Position numbers and translations under genes: made by a program. This document shows, piece by piece, positions 33,140 through 41,705 of a stretch of 64,000 nucleotides of DNA (position 1 is the stretch's first letter; every line of letters begins with the position of its first letter). The notes beneath the pieces are model-generated. The model had not been told where the DNA came from. It searched no databases and saw only the letters and a list, made by a program, of their open reading frames with translations. The DNA comes from Amyelois transitella (lineage: Eukaryota; Arthropoda; Insecta; Lepidoptera; Pyralidae), in the NCBI RefSeq assembly GCF_032362555.1, contig NC_083534.1, positions 1,020,001 to 1,084,000 of the forward strand. The letters are read 5' to 3'.

Positions 33140-33256
33140 TCGTAATTATGAGGTCTTGAACGAAGCGATCTTGGATGTAGTACGTTCTGTCTGCGGGGAG
33201 CCTTATCGGGAATAGAAAAGGTGTGGAGTCTCTACGGTTTAGGAAAATACGACCGC
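33140..33256 (-). CDS. Isolated candidate exon, function unknown
   Basis: 117 nt open on the minus strand between an acceptor (AATTCGTAG) and a strong donor (GTAAGTATAT). Encodes GRIFLNRRDSTPFLFPIRLP then ADRTYYIQDRFVQDLIIT. Codons end in C or G more than the AT-rich surroundings. It enters in phase 1 and leaves in phase 1, so it could be skipped without a frameshift. No partner exons were found nearby and the family is not recognised; it could be an exon of a gene with very long introns or a chance frame. An alternative reading starts at the ATG at 33284. Confidence 0.35.
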
Positions 33257-33299
33257 CTACGAATTGATGATAAATTAATAACATTTTTAAACAAAAAAA

Positions 33300-33365
33300 T
33301 ACATATAATCACGTCTTTATACGGAGTAGACAGAGCTATGAGTCTCGAAAACTGAAAGCCATCAC
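33300..33365 (-). repeat. G element tail fragment
   Basis: ATAATCACGTCTTTATACG and GTAGACAGAGC. Confidence 0.6.
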
Positions 33366-33404
33366 CTATAGATATGGCTTAAATAGTGAAACTGAAACGA
33401 CAAC

Positions 33405-33657
33405 GTGCCGTGTGGTTCTCGGCACCAATATAAAAAAGAATAGGACCACTCCATCTCTTTTCCGTCGTAAAAGACGACTAAGGGATAGGCTTTTAAACTT
33501 GGGATTCTCCTTTCAGGCGATTGGCTAGCAATCTGTCACTATTTGAATCTCAATTCTATCATTAAGCCAAGCAGCTGAGCGTGCTTTCAGTCTTTTAATA
33601 ACTGTTGGCTCTGTCTACCCCGCAAGGGATATAGACGTGACTATATGTATGTATGTA
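33405..33657 (+). repeat. G element, full length
   Basis: GTGCCGTGTGGTTCTCGGC to GACGTGACTATATGTATG. Confidence 0.88.
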
Positions 33658-33741
33658 TTAATTAAAAGGCCAAAATCATATTTAATTTAACTCCGACAGG
33701 ATCTCTCGACATTTTTGTACAAAAACAGAAACTTATTTACA

Positions 33742-33870
33742 TACATATGTACATACATAAAATCACGCCTTTTTCCCGGAGGGGTAGGCAGAGACTACAT
33801 CTTTCCACTTGCCACGATCCCCGCATACTACCTTCGCTTCATCCACATTCATAACTCTCTTCATGCAAGA
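33742..33870 (-). repeat. R element 3' end
   Basis: AAAATCACGCCTTTTTCC, GGAGGGGTAGGCAGAGAC and CACATTCATAACTCTC. Confidence 0.78.
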
Positions 33871-34191
33871 TTATTATTTCAAAAGAAAAATCTTGCAGTA
33901 CGTCTGATTATTCCAACATATATAATTACAACAATACTCCATGTATTTCTCTGTTCTCTCACCCTCATCTCCGTATATAAATGTCGCTGGTGCCTCCTTG
34001 GAGTTGCATTCCCTGATATCCGCTTGAGGTGAGTGATTGTCTGTTTGTTCTTTTCTCCAAAACTAAATTTTTTTTGCTTCTTCAGAAAATGTTGAGTTAA
34101 TTTCGCGACAAAAAATATCGAGAGAAAATTTTGTGACAATTTGTGTTTTAATAAATTGACTCTATATATTTTTGAACAGATAATTGTAATT
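33871..34191. other. Unassigned; possible untranslated exon end at 34028
   Basis: Plus strand has GTATATAAATG at about 33974 and a strong donor CCGCTTGAG/GTGAGTG near 34028. It could be a leader exon of a plus-strand gene (Ccap needs one), but nothing links the two. Confidence 0.25.
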
Positions 34192-34459
34192 ATACATACC
34201 TACATATATGTATATTATCACGTTTATATCCCTTGCGGGGTAGACAGAGCCAACAGTCTTAAAAACACCAAAAGGCCACGTATTTTGGAACTTACTTTAT
34301 AATGGAAATGAGCTTCAAATATGTAGTGACAAGTTGCCCGCATATCGCCTAAAAGAAATCCCAAAATTATAAGCCTATCCCTTAGTAGCCTTTTACGACA
34401 TCCATGCATGGGATAGAGATCTAGTGTTACTATTCTTTAGTGCCGGGAACCACACGGCA
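34192..34459 (-). repeat. G element, near full length
   Basis: TTATCACGTTTATATCCC to GGGAACCACACGGCAC. Confidence 0.82.
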
Positions 34460-34679
34460 CAACGAGAGTTCGCTCTTAAATTTTAGAAGATAACTTTTTA
34501 TCTTTTAAACTCTTAATTAAGAACATGTATTTATACTAAAGTTACCAGAACTTCAGTAATGTATGTTAAGGGTTAACAGGTTGTTAATTTTGAGTTGGTT
34601 ATGTTAGGACATTACCTAAGGCGTTTTAGATAAACACAGGATTGTGAACTAAATCTTTACACAGAATATACCTACTTAT

Positions 34680-35048
34680 GGAAGGAACAGCGTGATAAGG
34701 GAATGTTGTGATGTGAAAGAAGATGTAGTTACAGGAATAGAAAAGGGTATGTTGAGATGGTTCGGTCATGTGGAGAGGATGAATGAAAACAGGTTGACTA
34801 AGCAGATATACAAGGAGAGTGTGGAGGGAAAGGTAGGGGTGGGAAGACCTAGACGAACATATCTTGATCAAATTAAGGACGTCCTGGTGAAGGGTCAGGT
34901 CAAAAGTGCCCGAAACCGCCGAGCTTGCATGAAGAGAGTTATGAATGTGGATGAAGCAAAGGAAGTATGCAGGGATCGTGGCAAGTGGAAAGAGGTAGTC
35001 TCTGCCTACCCCTCCGGGAAAGAGGCGTGAGTTTATGTATGTATGTAA
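34680..35048 (+). mobile_element. R element: 3' end of an RTE-like LINE
   Basis: Coding end of a non-LTR element followed at once by (TATG)n. There is almost no 3' UTR: the stop TGA lies in GAGGCGTGAGTTTATG. Confidence 0.82.
34692..35030 (+). pseudogene. RTE-like LINE ORF, C-terminal fragment
   Basis: 113 codons, open. GMLRWFGHVERMNENRLTKQ, GVGRPRRTYLDQIKDVLVKG and [20 protein letters not shown] are typical of the C-terminal region after the reverse transcriptase of RTE-type elements. The RT and endonuclease are missing through 5' truncation. The longest R copy in the window; partial copies at 20022, 51782 and elsewhere. Confidence 0.82.
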
Positions 35049-35063
35049 TATACTTATGTTAAA

Positions 35064-35327
35064 CTAGCTGTGCCCGCGACTTCGTCCGCGTGGATAGTTA
35101 TTTTGGGCATCTTTGAAACCCTCAAGGATAAATGATTTTCCCCGATTTTTTTCACATTCTCCATTATTTCTTCGCTTCTAATAGTTGCAGCGTGATGTTA
35201 TATAGCCTAAAGCCTTCCTCGATAAATGGTCTATTCAACACAAAAAAAAATTTACTTCGAACCAGTAGTTCCTGAGATTAGCGCGTTCAAACAAACAAAC
35301 TTTTCAGCTTAATAATATTAGTATAGA
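35064..35327 (-). mobile_element. Hel-A, complete
   Basis: CTAGCTGTGCCCGCGACTTC to AATATTAGTATAGA. Confidence 0.85.
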
Positions 35328-35338
35328 TATGTTATATT

Positions 35339-35382
35339 TGATCCTATTCTTTTTGTATTGGTGCCGGGAACCACACGGCACA
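35339..35382 (-). repeat. G element head
   Basis: TTGGTGCCGGGAACCACACG only. Confidence 0.7.
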
Positions 35383-35635
35383 ATATATATATTTCAATGT
35401 AAAAAATGTTACGTATTGCATTAAAATCAAATGACAGTGAAATTTAAAGAGTCCAAATTCCATTTGTTATTTGTTTCACACAAAACGATCCAATATTTCA
35501 GCAGTGCAATGAACAGAGTCCCATTAATTTCCCTTCCCGCGGGATTTCCAGGAAATCCTCTCATAACACGACCTATAGTAAGCCTCACAAGGCTGCCGTA
35601 ATCGTCTGGCCAGATTTGAGAAAACTGTAATGTAA

Positions 35636-35887
35636 GCCGTGTGGTTCCCGGTACCAATACAAAAAAGAATAGGACCACTCCATCTCGTTCCCATGGATGT
35701 CGTAAAAGGCGACTAAGGGATAGGCTTACAAACTTGGAATTCTTAGGCGATTGGCTAGCAACCTGTCACTATTTGAATCTCAATTCTGTCATTAAGTCAA
35801 ATAGCTGAACGTGGCCATTCAGTCTTTTCAAGCCTGTTGGCTCTGTCTATCCAACAAGGGATAAAGACGTGACTATATGTATGTATG
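35636..35887 (+). repeat. G element, full length
   Basis: GCCGTGTGGTTCCCGGTACC to GACGTGACTATATGTATG. Confidence 0.88.
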
Positions 35888-35925
35888 CAATTTTCGCTTG
35901 GAACAGGGTTTAGTTTGAATCCACA

Positions 35926-36177
35926 TCTATACTAGATAATATTATAAAGCTATAGAGTTTGTTTGTTTGTTTGAACGCGCTAATCTCAGGAACTACTGAT
36001 TCTAAATTGAAAAATTCTTTTTGCGTTGAATAGACCATTTATCGAGGAAGGCCTTAGGCTATATAACATTACGCTGCTACTATAAGGAGCAAAGAAATAA
36101 TGAAGAATGTGAAAAAAAAACGGGGAAAATTATTCATCCTTGATCCTCCACGCGGACGAAGTTGCGGGCACAGCTAG
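35926..36177 (+). mobile_element. Hel-A, complete
   Basis: TCTATACTAGATAATATTAT to GTTGCGGGCACAGCTAG, directly followed by Hel-D. Confidence 0.88.
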
Positions 36178-36344
36178 TCTTGTATATTAAAGTCTCGTGT
36201 CACAATCTTCGTACCTGTACTCCTCCGAAACGGCTCGACCGATTATCATGAAATTTTGTGAGCATATTGAGTAGGTCTCAGAATCGGCCAACATCTATTT
36301 TTCATAACCACAGAATGCAAAACAAGGTTTGCCGGGACAGCTAG
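36178..36344 (+). mobile_element. Hel-D non-autonomous Helitron, joined head-to-tail to Hel-A
   Basis: Starts TCTTGTATATTAAAGTCTCG right after the Hel-A CTAG; ends AGGTTTGCCGGGACAGCTAG before T. 167 bp, contains ACGGCTCGACCGATTATC. Confidence 0.82.
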
Positions 36345-36607
36345 TAGGCTTATATAATTGGGATTCTTCTTTTAGGCGATGGGCTAGCAGCCTGTCACTA
36401 TTTGAATCTCAATTCTATCATTAAGTCAAACAGCCGAACGTGGCCTATCAGTCTTTTCAAGATTATTTGGCTCTGTCTATCCCGCAAGGGAAATAGTCGT
36501 GATTTTACGTTTGTATGTTTATAAGCCTATCCCTATGTCGCCTTTACGACGTCCATGGGTGAATAGATGGAGTCGTCCTATTCTTTTTTTCTATTGGTGC
36601 CGGGAAC
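36345..36607. repeat. Two G fragments in opposite orientation
   Basis: 36345-36517 plus (to GTCGTGATTTTACG) and 36518-36607 minus (to GGTGCCGGGAAC), sharing their tails. Confidence 0.7.
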
Positions 36608-36609
36608 AA

Positions 36610-36735
36610 CATTAACCTTCCTCTTATTGTCAGGTTGGCTGGAGGAGATCCCACTTAGGGATAAGTCCGCCTTTGTACTGTACTAGGTACTATTTTATAT
36701 TTGTAATGTACTCCTTTAGTGAACAATGAAGCATT
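36610..36735 (+). repeat. E element 3' end
   Basis: ATTGTCAGGTTGGCTGGAGG to GTGAACAATGAAGCATTT. Confidence 0.65.
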
Positions 36736-36785
36736 TGCTTACTTAATTTCCTTTCCCTTGATTGAACTTTGTAATTTACACGGGA

Positions 36786-37146
36786 AAAGAAGCAGGTGGT
36801 ACAGACTATGTTACCACACCAGTTCCAACGCCATAAGACACAATAACCAATCACGCGAAAAGTCTAAATCGCGCAAGCGAAGATTTCACGGATTGGAGCA
36901 TATGTACAAACTCCGACAGATCTCTACGCCACAAGCCACAACGACCAATTACGCGACGCTATCAGTAAAAAACAGGGAAAAGTCTAAATCGCGCTAGCGA
37001 AGATTTCACGGATTGGAGCATATTATACAACCTCCGACACAACATCGTCTGTCGCGCGGTTCCCCAGACGTCACACCAGCCTGGCGGAAGATCTTCCCTT
37101 TGGTGGCGGTCGAGTTAGAGTCAATTCCTCCCGCTACACCAGCAGA
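36786..37146 (+). repeat. D element with internal tandem duplication
   Basis: CTAAATCGCGCAAGCGAAG..GATTGGAGCATAT occurs twice (about 36860-36910 and 36980-37025), then CATCGTCTGTCGCGCGG and GCGGAAGATCTTCCC. Confidence 0.7.
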
Positions 37147-37411
37147 GTGCCGTGTGGTTCCCGGCACCAATAAAAAAAAAGAATAGGACCACTCCATCTC
37201 GTTCCCATGGATGTCGTAAAAGGCGACTAAGGGATAGGCTTATAAACTTGGGATTCTTCTTTTAGGCGATGGGCTAGCAACCCGTCACTATTTGAATCTC
37301 AATTCTATCATTAAGCCAAACAGCTGAACGTGGCCTATCAGTCTTTTCAAGACTGTTGACTCTGTCAACCCCGTAACGGATAAAGACGTGATCATATGTA
37401 TGTATGTATGT
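37147..37411 (+). repeat. G element, full length
   Basis: GTGCCGTGTGGTTCCCGGC to GACGTGATCATATGTATG. Confidence 0.9.
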
Positions 37412-37683
37412 ACACCAGCATTGAAGCTTTTTGCATTTGCAAAATGCATGCGTACAACTTCCCAAAACCCAATATATTTGATAGCCAATTAGCTGAATAC
37501 CCGCTTATTATACTTTGGTATCCCACATACACCTACGCGCCCGAAATAAAAGCCACGCCTTATATTACGATGGCAATAAGGAACAATTGCAAATATATTA
37601 CTTGATTGCGGTTATGTACAGTCGAAAACACGTCAACCTAGACACTGGAAATATTCCTCATTACCACGTCATTGAGTTAAATA

Positions 37684-37760
37684 TATAAATATATACGGGA
37701 CAGATTACACAGATTGAGTTAGCGTCGAAGTAAGTTCGAGACTTGTGTTACGAGATACTA
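37684..37760 (-). repeat. tSINE tail fragment
   Basis: ACGGGACAGATTACACAG and TTACGAGATAC. Confidence 0.75.
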
Positions 37761-37892
37761 TATTTGAAAATAATCTCTTCCAGCCAATTTGACATTAAGA
37801 GGATAGCTAACAAAATTGAGACGAGCGAGCGAGCTTTTGTAGGTCTCCCGGGCTGTGAAGAGAAGCGTTTGGGAGACAACAACTTGGCGCTT
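37761..37892. repeat. E-like fragment and unassigned sequence
   Basis: AATCTCTTCCAGCCAATTTG is the reverse of the E GGTTGGCTGGAAGAG region; the rest is unknown. Confidence 0.4.
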
Positions 37893-38084
37893 GAAGAAAA
37901 TGCTGCATTGCAGTTTATTACCGCTTCTTCTGCACTTCCAAGGCGTCACATTGGAAGCGGCAGTAAACTAAGTTTTAAGTAATTTATTTGACGTCAACCA
38001 ATGTTGTTAAACCATACGTTTTAACAATTATTAAGCGATACGAAGTATCCTACAATAATTAATAAAAATTTTGAATTTATTGAA
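37893..38084 (+). repeat. F element, long copy
   Basis: AATGCTGCATTGCAGTTTA, GCAGTAAACTAAGTTTTAAG and TTTGACGTCAACCAATG. Confidence 0.72.
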
Positions 38085-38118
38085 CACATATCATCACACA
38101 TCGGCACATATTATATCA

Positions 38119-38408
38119 CTAGCTGTGCCCGCGACTGCGTCCGCGTGGAATAGTTCTTTTGGGCATCATTGAAGCCCTCAAGGATGAATAATTTTCCCCG
38201 TTTTTTTTTTCACATTTTCCATTATTTCTTTGCTCCTTAAAGTTGCAGCGTGGTGTTATATAGCCTAAAGCCTTCCTCGATAAATGGTCTATTCAACACA
38301 AAAATAATTTTCCGACTTCAACTTTCAATTCGAACCAGTAGTTTCTGAGATAAACGCGTTCAAACAAACAAACAAACTCTTAAGCTTTATAATTCTTATT
38401 AGTATAGA
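38119..38408 (-). mobile_element. Hel-A, complete
   Basis: CTAGCTGTGCCCGCGACTGC to TTATTAGTATAGA; slightly longer than most owing to CCGACTTCAACTTT inserted near 38315. Confidence 0.82.
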
Positions 38409-38518
38409 TTTTACGCGGCGTCGAGCCAGGATTCCTTCAGCCTACCTCTTCTGCTCAGACATAACTATATGTCTGTCTTTCCCGTAAAGGAAAAAAATCA
38501 TTATATGTTTACGGACAA

Positions 38519-38628
38519 TTATACGGATGAAGCGAAGGAAGCATGCAGAGATCGTGGCAAGTGGAAATAGGTAGTCTCTGCCTACCCCTCCGGGAAAGAG
38601 GCATGATTTTATGTATGTATGTATGTAT
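38519..38628 (+). repeat. R element 3' end
   Basis: AGATCGTGGCAAGTGGAAAT and GAGGCATGATTTTATGTATG. Confidence 0.75.
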
Positions 38629-38892
38629 GGACAATTATACAAACGCATACAAAACCACAGACGGCAACTAGTGCTATTTTAAACAATTACTTATTATAAA
38701 TGCCCTCGTATTCATAACATAACGAACCTCTTTGATATAAACGAATGTTATTCTTTCATCTTTTCCTTATGGAGTCTTCTTTCAAAGTGATTTTAAAAGA
38801 ATTAAATGAAAATAAAGCGGTTTTGCCGGCTTTTTATTGCTTTGTTAGTTTTTAAGTTAGTTGTAAGTCAACTTACCCTGCATACCTGGGTT

Positions 38893-39317
38893 AAAATACA
38901 TATAGTCACGTCTATATCCCTTGCGGGGTAGACAGAGCCATCAGCCATCGAAAGACGGAAAGGCCACGTTCAGCTGTTAGGCTTAATGATAGAATTGAGA
39001 TGCTGCAGTGTAGTTTGTTCCGCCGCTTCTTCTACACATGCGCTTTGGAAGCGGTAGGAGTTATAGATTTAAATGAAGTGACGTCAATAAGTGATTGATA
39101 AGAAGAGAATAAATTTATTTTCAAAATTGAATAGGTACACCTTCTATTCAATTTTGAAAATTTTATTCAATTATATTCAAATAGCGACAGGTGGCTAGCC
39201 TATCGTCTAAAATAGGAATCCCAAGTATACAAGCCTATTCCTTAGTCGCCTTCTACGACATAGGAAAGAGATGGAGCGGTCCTATTATTTTTCTGTGGGT
39301 GCCGGGAACCACACGAC
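38893..39317 (-). repeat. G element split by an F insertion
   Basis: G reads to GATAGAATTGAGA at 39001, F occupies 39002-39174, and G resumes TTCAAATAGCGACAGG to GGGAACCACACGA. Outer ends match a single copy. Confidence 0.8.
39002..39174 (+). repeat. F element inserted in a G element
   Basis: GCTGCAGTGTAGTTTGTTCC to GTGACGTCAATAAGTGATTG. Its right end has an inverted repeat (TTTCAAAATTGAATA and inverse, spacer about 11 bp). Confidence 0.75.
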
Positions 39318-39632
39318 CCACCATAAAACTGTACCTACTTGTTTATTTATTTATTTATTAGGCAACACAACAGACACTAACTAATAAGATACAAGGTTTC
39401 TTAATAATTAAAATTGTTCCAACTTAGCATCCTAAACGCCTATGCGCAGTTGCTTAAGCTTAATAACTAATATAAAACTTGTTATGAGCAAGCAGTTATA
39501 ATAATAAAGTACTAAAATAATAATAAAGTACTACTTGTCTGGGAATATAGACGCAGGCAGTTAATTTTTTCATTCAGAACAAAAAAGGAATTGTCTAAGA
39601 GTTTAGTTCAACTGTTTGGTATTTCAACAACT
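39318..39632. other. Unassigned, (TTTA)n tract at about 39340-39360
   Basis: No frame or family match beyond the microsatellite. Confidence 0.45.
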
Positions 39633-39990
39633 CTTTCCTCCTGGCTTTAGTCCCGGTTGCATCCTCACCACTCTGGAGAGGAGTCCGGGGTACGCCTTCG
39701 ACCATGGATCCTGAATTGAGTTAGTCAGGTTTTTACACGAAGCGACTCCCGTCTGACCTCCGCAACCTTTGCAGGGGAACCTAACCCGTATTGGATCGAT
39801 CATGGTCACACATCCAGTTGCCTGAATGTGCAGGTTTCATCACGACGTTTTCCCTCACCGTAACAGCATAGATTAGTATTCAAACTAATGTTTACATAAC
39901 TTTGAAAATAGTCATTGGTAATGGCCGAGGTGTGATTCGAACCTACATATGTCTTTATGCGCCACACGCATTTTAACCACCTTAATTTTT
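39633..39990 (+). repeat. E element, extended, with reverse B-box-like motif
   Basis: CTTTAGTCCCGGTTGCATCC to CATCACGACGTTTTCCCTC; at 39933 GTGATTCGAACCTAC and CGCCACACGCATTTTAACC resemble a tRNA-derived head on the minus strand. Confidence 0.5.
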
Positions 39991-40234
39991 TGTTTTACCT
40001 TAAACCTTTTAACCTTACCGATTCTAAGTTTTTGTATGCGTCTCCTAATACCTCTTACGAGGTCCAACCTCATGAGACGAAGTGGTCCTATTTTTAAGTA
40101 GGTACCAAGAACCACACGGCAACAATTATATTTCTGCAATATATTGCAATAAAGCGCCCCCTACCGCGCGCTGTAGGGTGTCACGGAAAATCTTATGCAT
40201 TTATGACATTAGATATTTTTAACCGCCTCCAAAA

Positions 40235-40954
40235 AATGGATGGTTCTCAGTTTTTACTAATATGTATGTTTGTATTTATGTATTTTTGTTTGTCTGCGCG
40301 CGATTATCCCGCGTTCCGCTGAACCGATTTTGATGCGGTTTTCGGGCAAGTGTGGTTTTAGAAATTTAACCGACTTCTAAAAAGGAGTATATCGATTGGA
40401 GGAGGTTTTTTTTTTACAAAAGTTAGCTATGTTACAGTGATTTATCCGGAAACCCTTACGATGTTATTCTTTAGAAATACAGTCTTCGCTCTTCAGACAC
40501 CCTGTCAATGCATACTGATCTACATATTATGTATATACAGCTCTACTTGTATAGACAAACTGACTTTCACCCCCAGCTTCGTCCGCGCGAAATTAGCGCT
40601 ACCTACAAAAAAAAACCCCCAACTAATTTAGCGGCACCTATACAAAAAACAAAGAATTAAGCGCCACGTTTACAAAAATCGACGAATTTCCCTATTCCTG
40701 TGCTGTATTGCAATATCAATAAATTTTTTTCAATTTTTTTTAAATATTATAATATGAATTTTATGTATTTGACGCACTTCTTATTTTATTGTTGCAAAAT
40801 TATAAATGTTAATATACATAAAAACCTTCCTCTTGAATCACTCTACCTGTTACAAAAAACGGCATCAAAATCCGTTGCGTAATTTTAAAGATTTAAGCAT
40901 ACAGACAAACAGACTAAAATAGCGACTTTGTTTTATACTATGCAGTGACAATTA
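40235..40954. repeat. Degraded transposon remnants
   Basis: CGCGTTCCGCTGAACCGATT (40310), CAGCTTCGTCCGCGCGAAAT (40575) and ATCAAAATCCGTTGCGTAAT (40865) have the look of Helitron-like internal sequence. No complete element was delimited. Confidence 0.4.
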
Positions 40955-41136
40955 AGCCTCATAGATGTCGTAAAAGACGACTAAGGTATAGGCTTATAAA
41001 CTCCAGATTCCTCTTGTAGGCGATGGGCTAGCAACCTGTCACTATTTGAATCTCAATTCCATTATAAAGCTAAGTATGAGCTTTCAGTCTTTACAAGACT
41101 ATCAGTCTACCCCGCAAGGGATATAGACGAGACTTT
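40955..41136 (+). repeat. G element, tail and head missing
   Basis: ATAGATGTCGTAAAAGACG to GGGATATAGACGAGAC. Confidence 0.7.
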
Positions 41137-41407
41137 GTTTTATTTTACCGAAACACGTGTAAGTATATAAAAGTTCTAATTATTTAACTTACTTATACTT
41201 ACTTAATTCAATAAAAAGTCTTAAAGTTGTTATAAGCAACGGATACTCCTAACTTCTAAAGTTGACTTTTACGAAGTAACTTAATTCTGTTCAACAAATA
41301 AATTAACTACTTATTTATTCAATTTCCTCAATAAAGATCAATTAACCAAGTTTAAGTAACTATGTTATGGCTACTATTTGTCGTCCGCGACTTCGTTCGC
41401 CTTAAAT

Positions 41408-41655
41408 CTGTAGGACCACTACATCTCATTCCCATGGATGTCGTTAAGGCGACTAAGGGATAGGCTTACAAACTTGGGATTCTTTTTTAGGCGATGGGTT
41501 TTAAATAGTGACAGGTTGCTAACCTGTCACTATTTAAATCTCAATTCTATCATTAAGATAAATAGTTGAACGTGGCCATTCAGTCTTTTCAAGACTGTTG
41601 GCTCCGTCTACCCCGCAAGTGATATAGACGTGACGATATGTATGTATGTATGTAC
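41408..41655 (+). repeat. G element with internal perfect palindrome
   Basis: GTAGGACCACTACATCTC to GACGTGACGATATGTATG; the normal GGCGATGGGCTAGCAACC junction is replaced by an inverted copy (41500-41538). Confidence 0.85.
41500..41538. repeat. Perfect inverted repeat, 18-bp arms, 3-bp spacer
   Basis: TTTAAATAGTGACAGGTT, spacer GCT, exact inverse; same architecture as 18362-18428. Confidence 0.95.
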
Positions 41656-41705
41656 ATGCTAATACTTAGGTACATACATTTTGTTACATTACATTTTTGT
41701 TCTAG

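Noticed and set aside
33715..34032. 105-codon plus-strand frame
   Set aside because: The first part is the reverse of an R element tail and the remainder lacks coding character; only the donor at its end was kept as a weak note.
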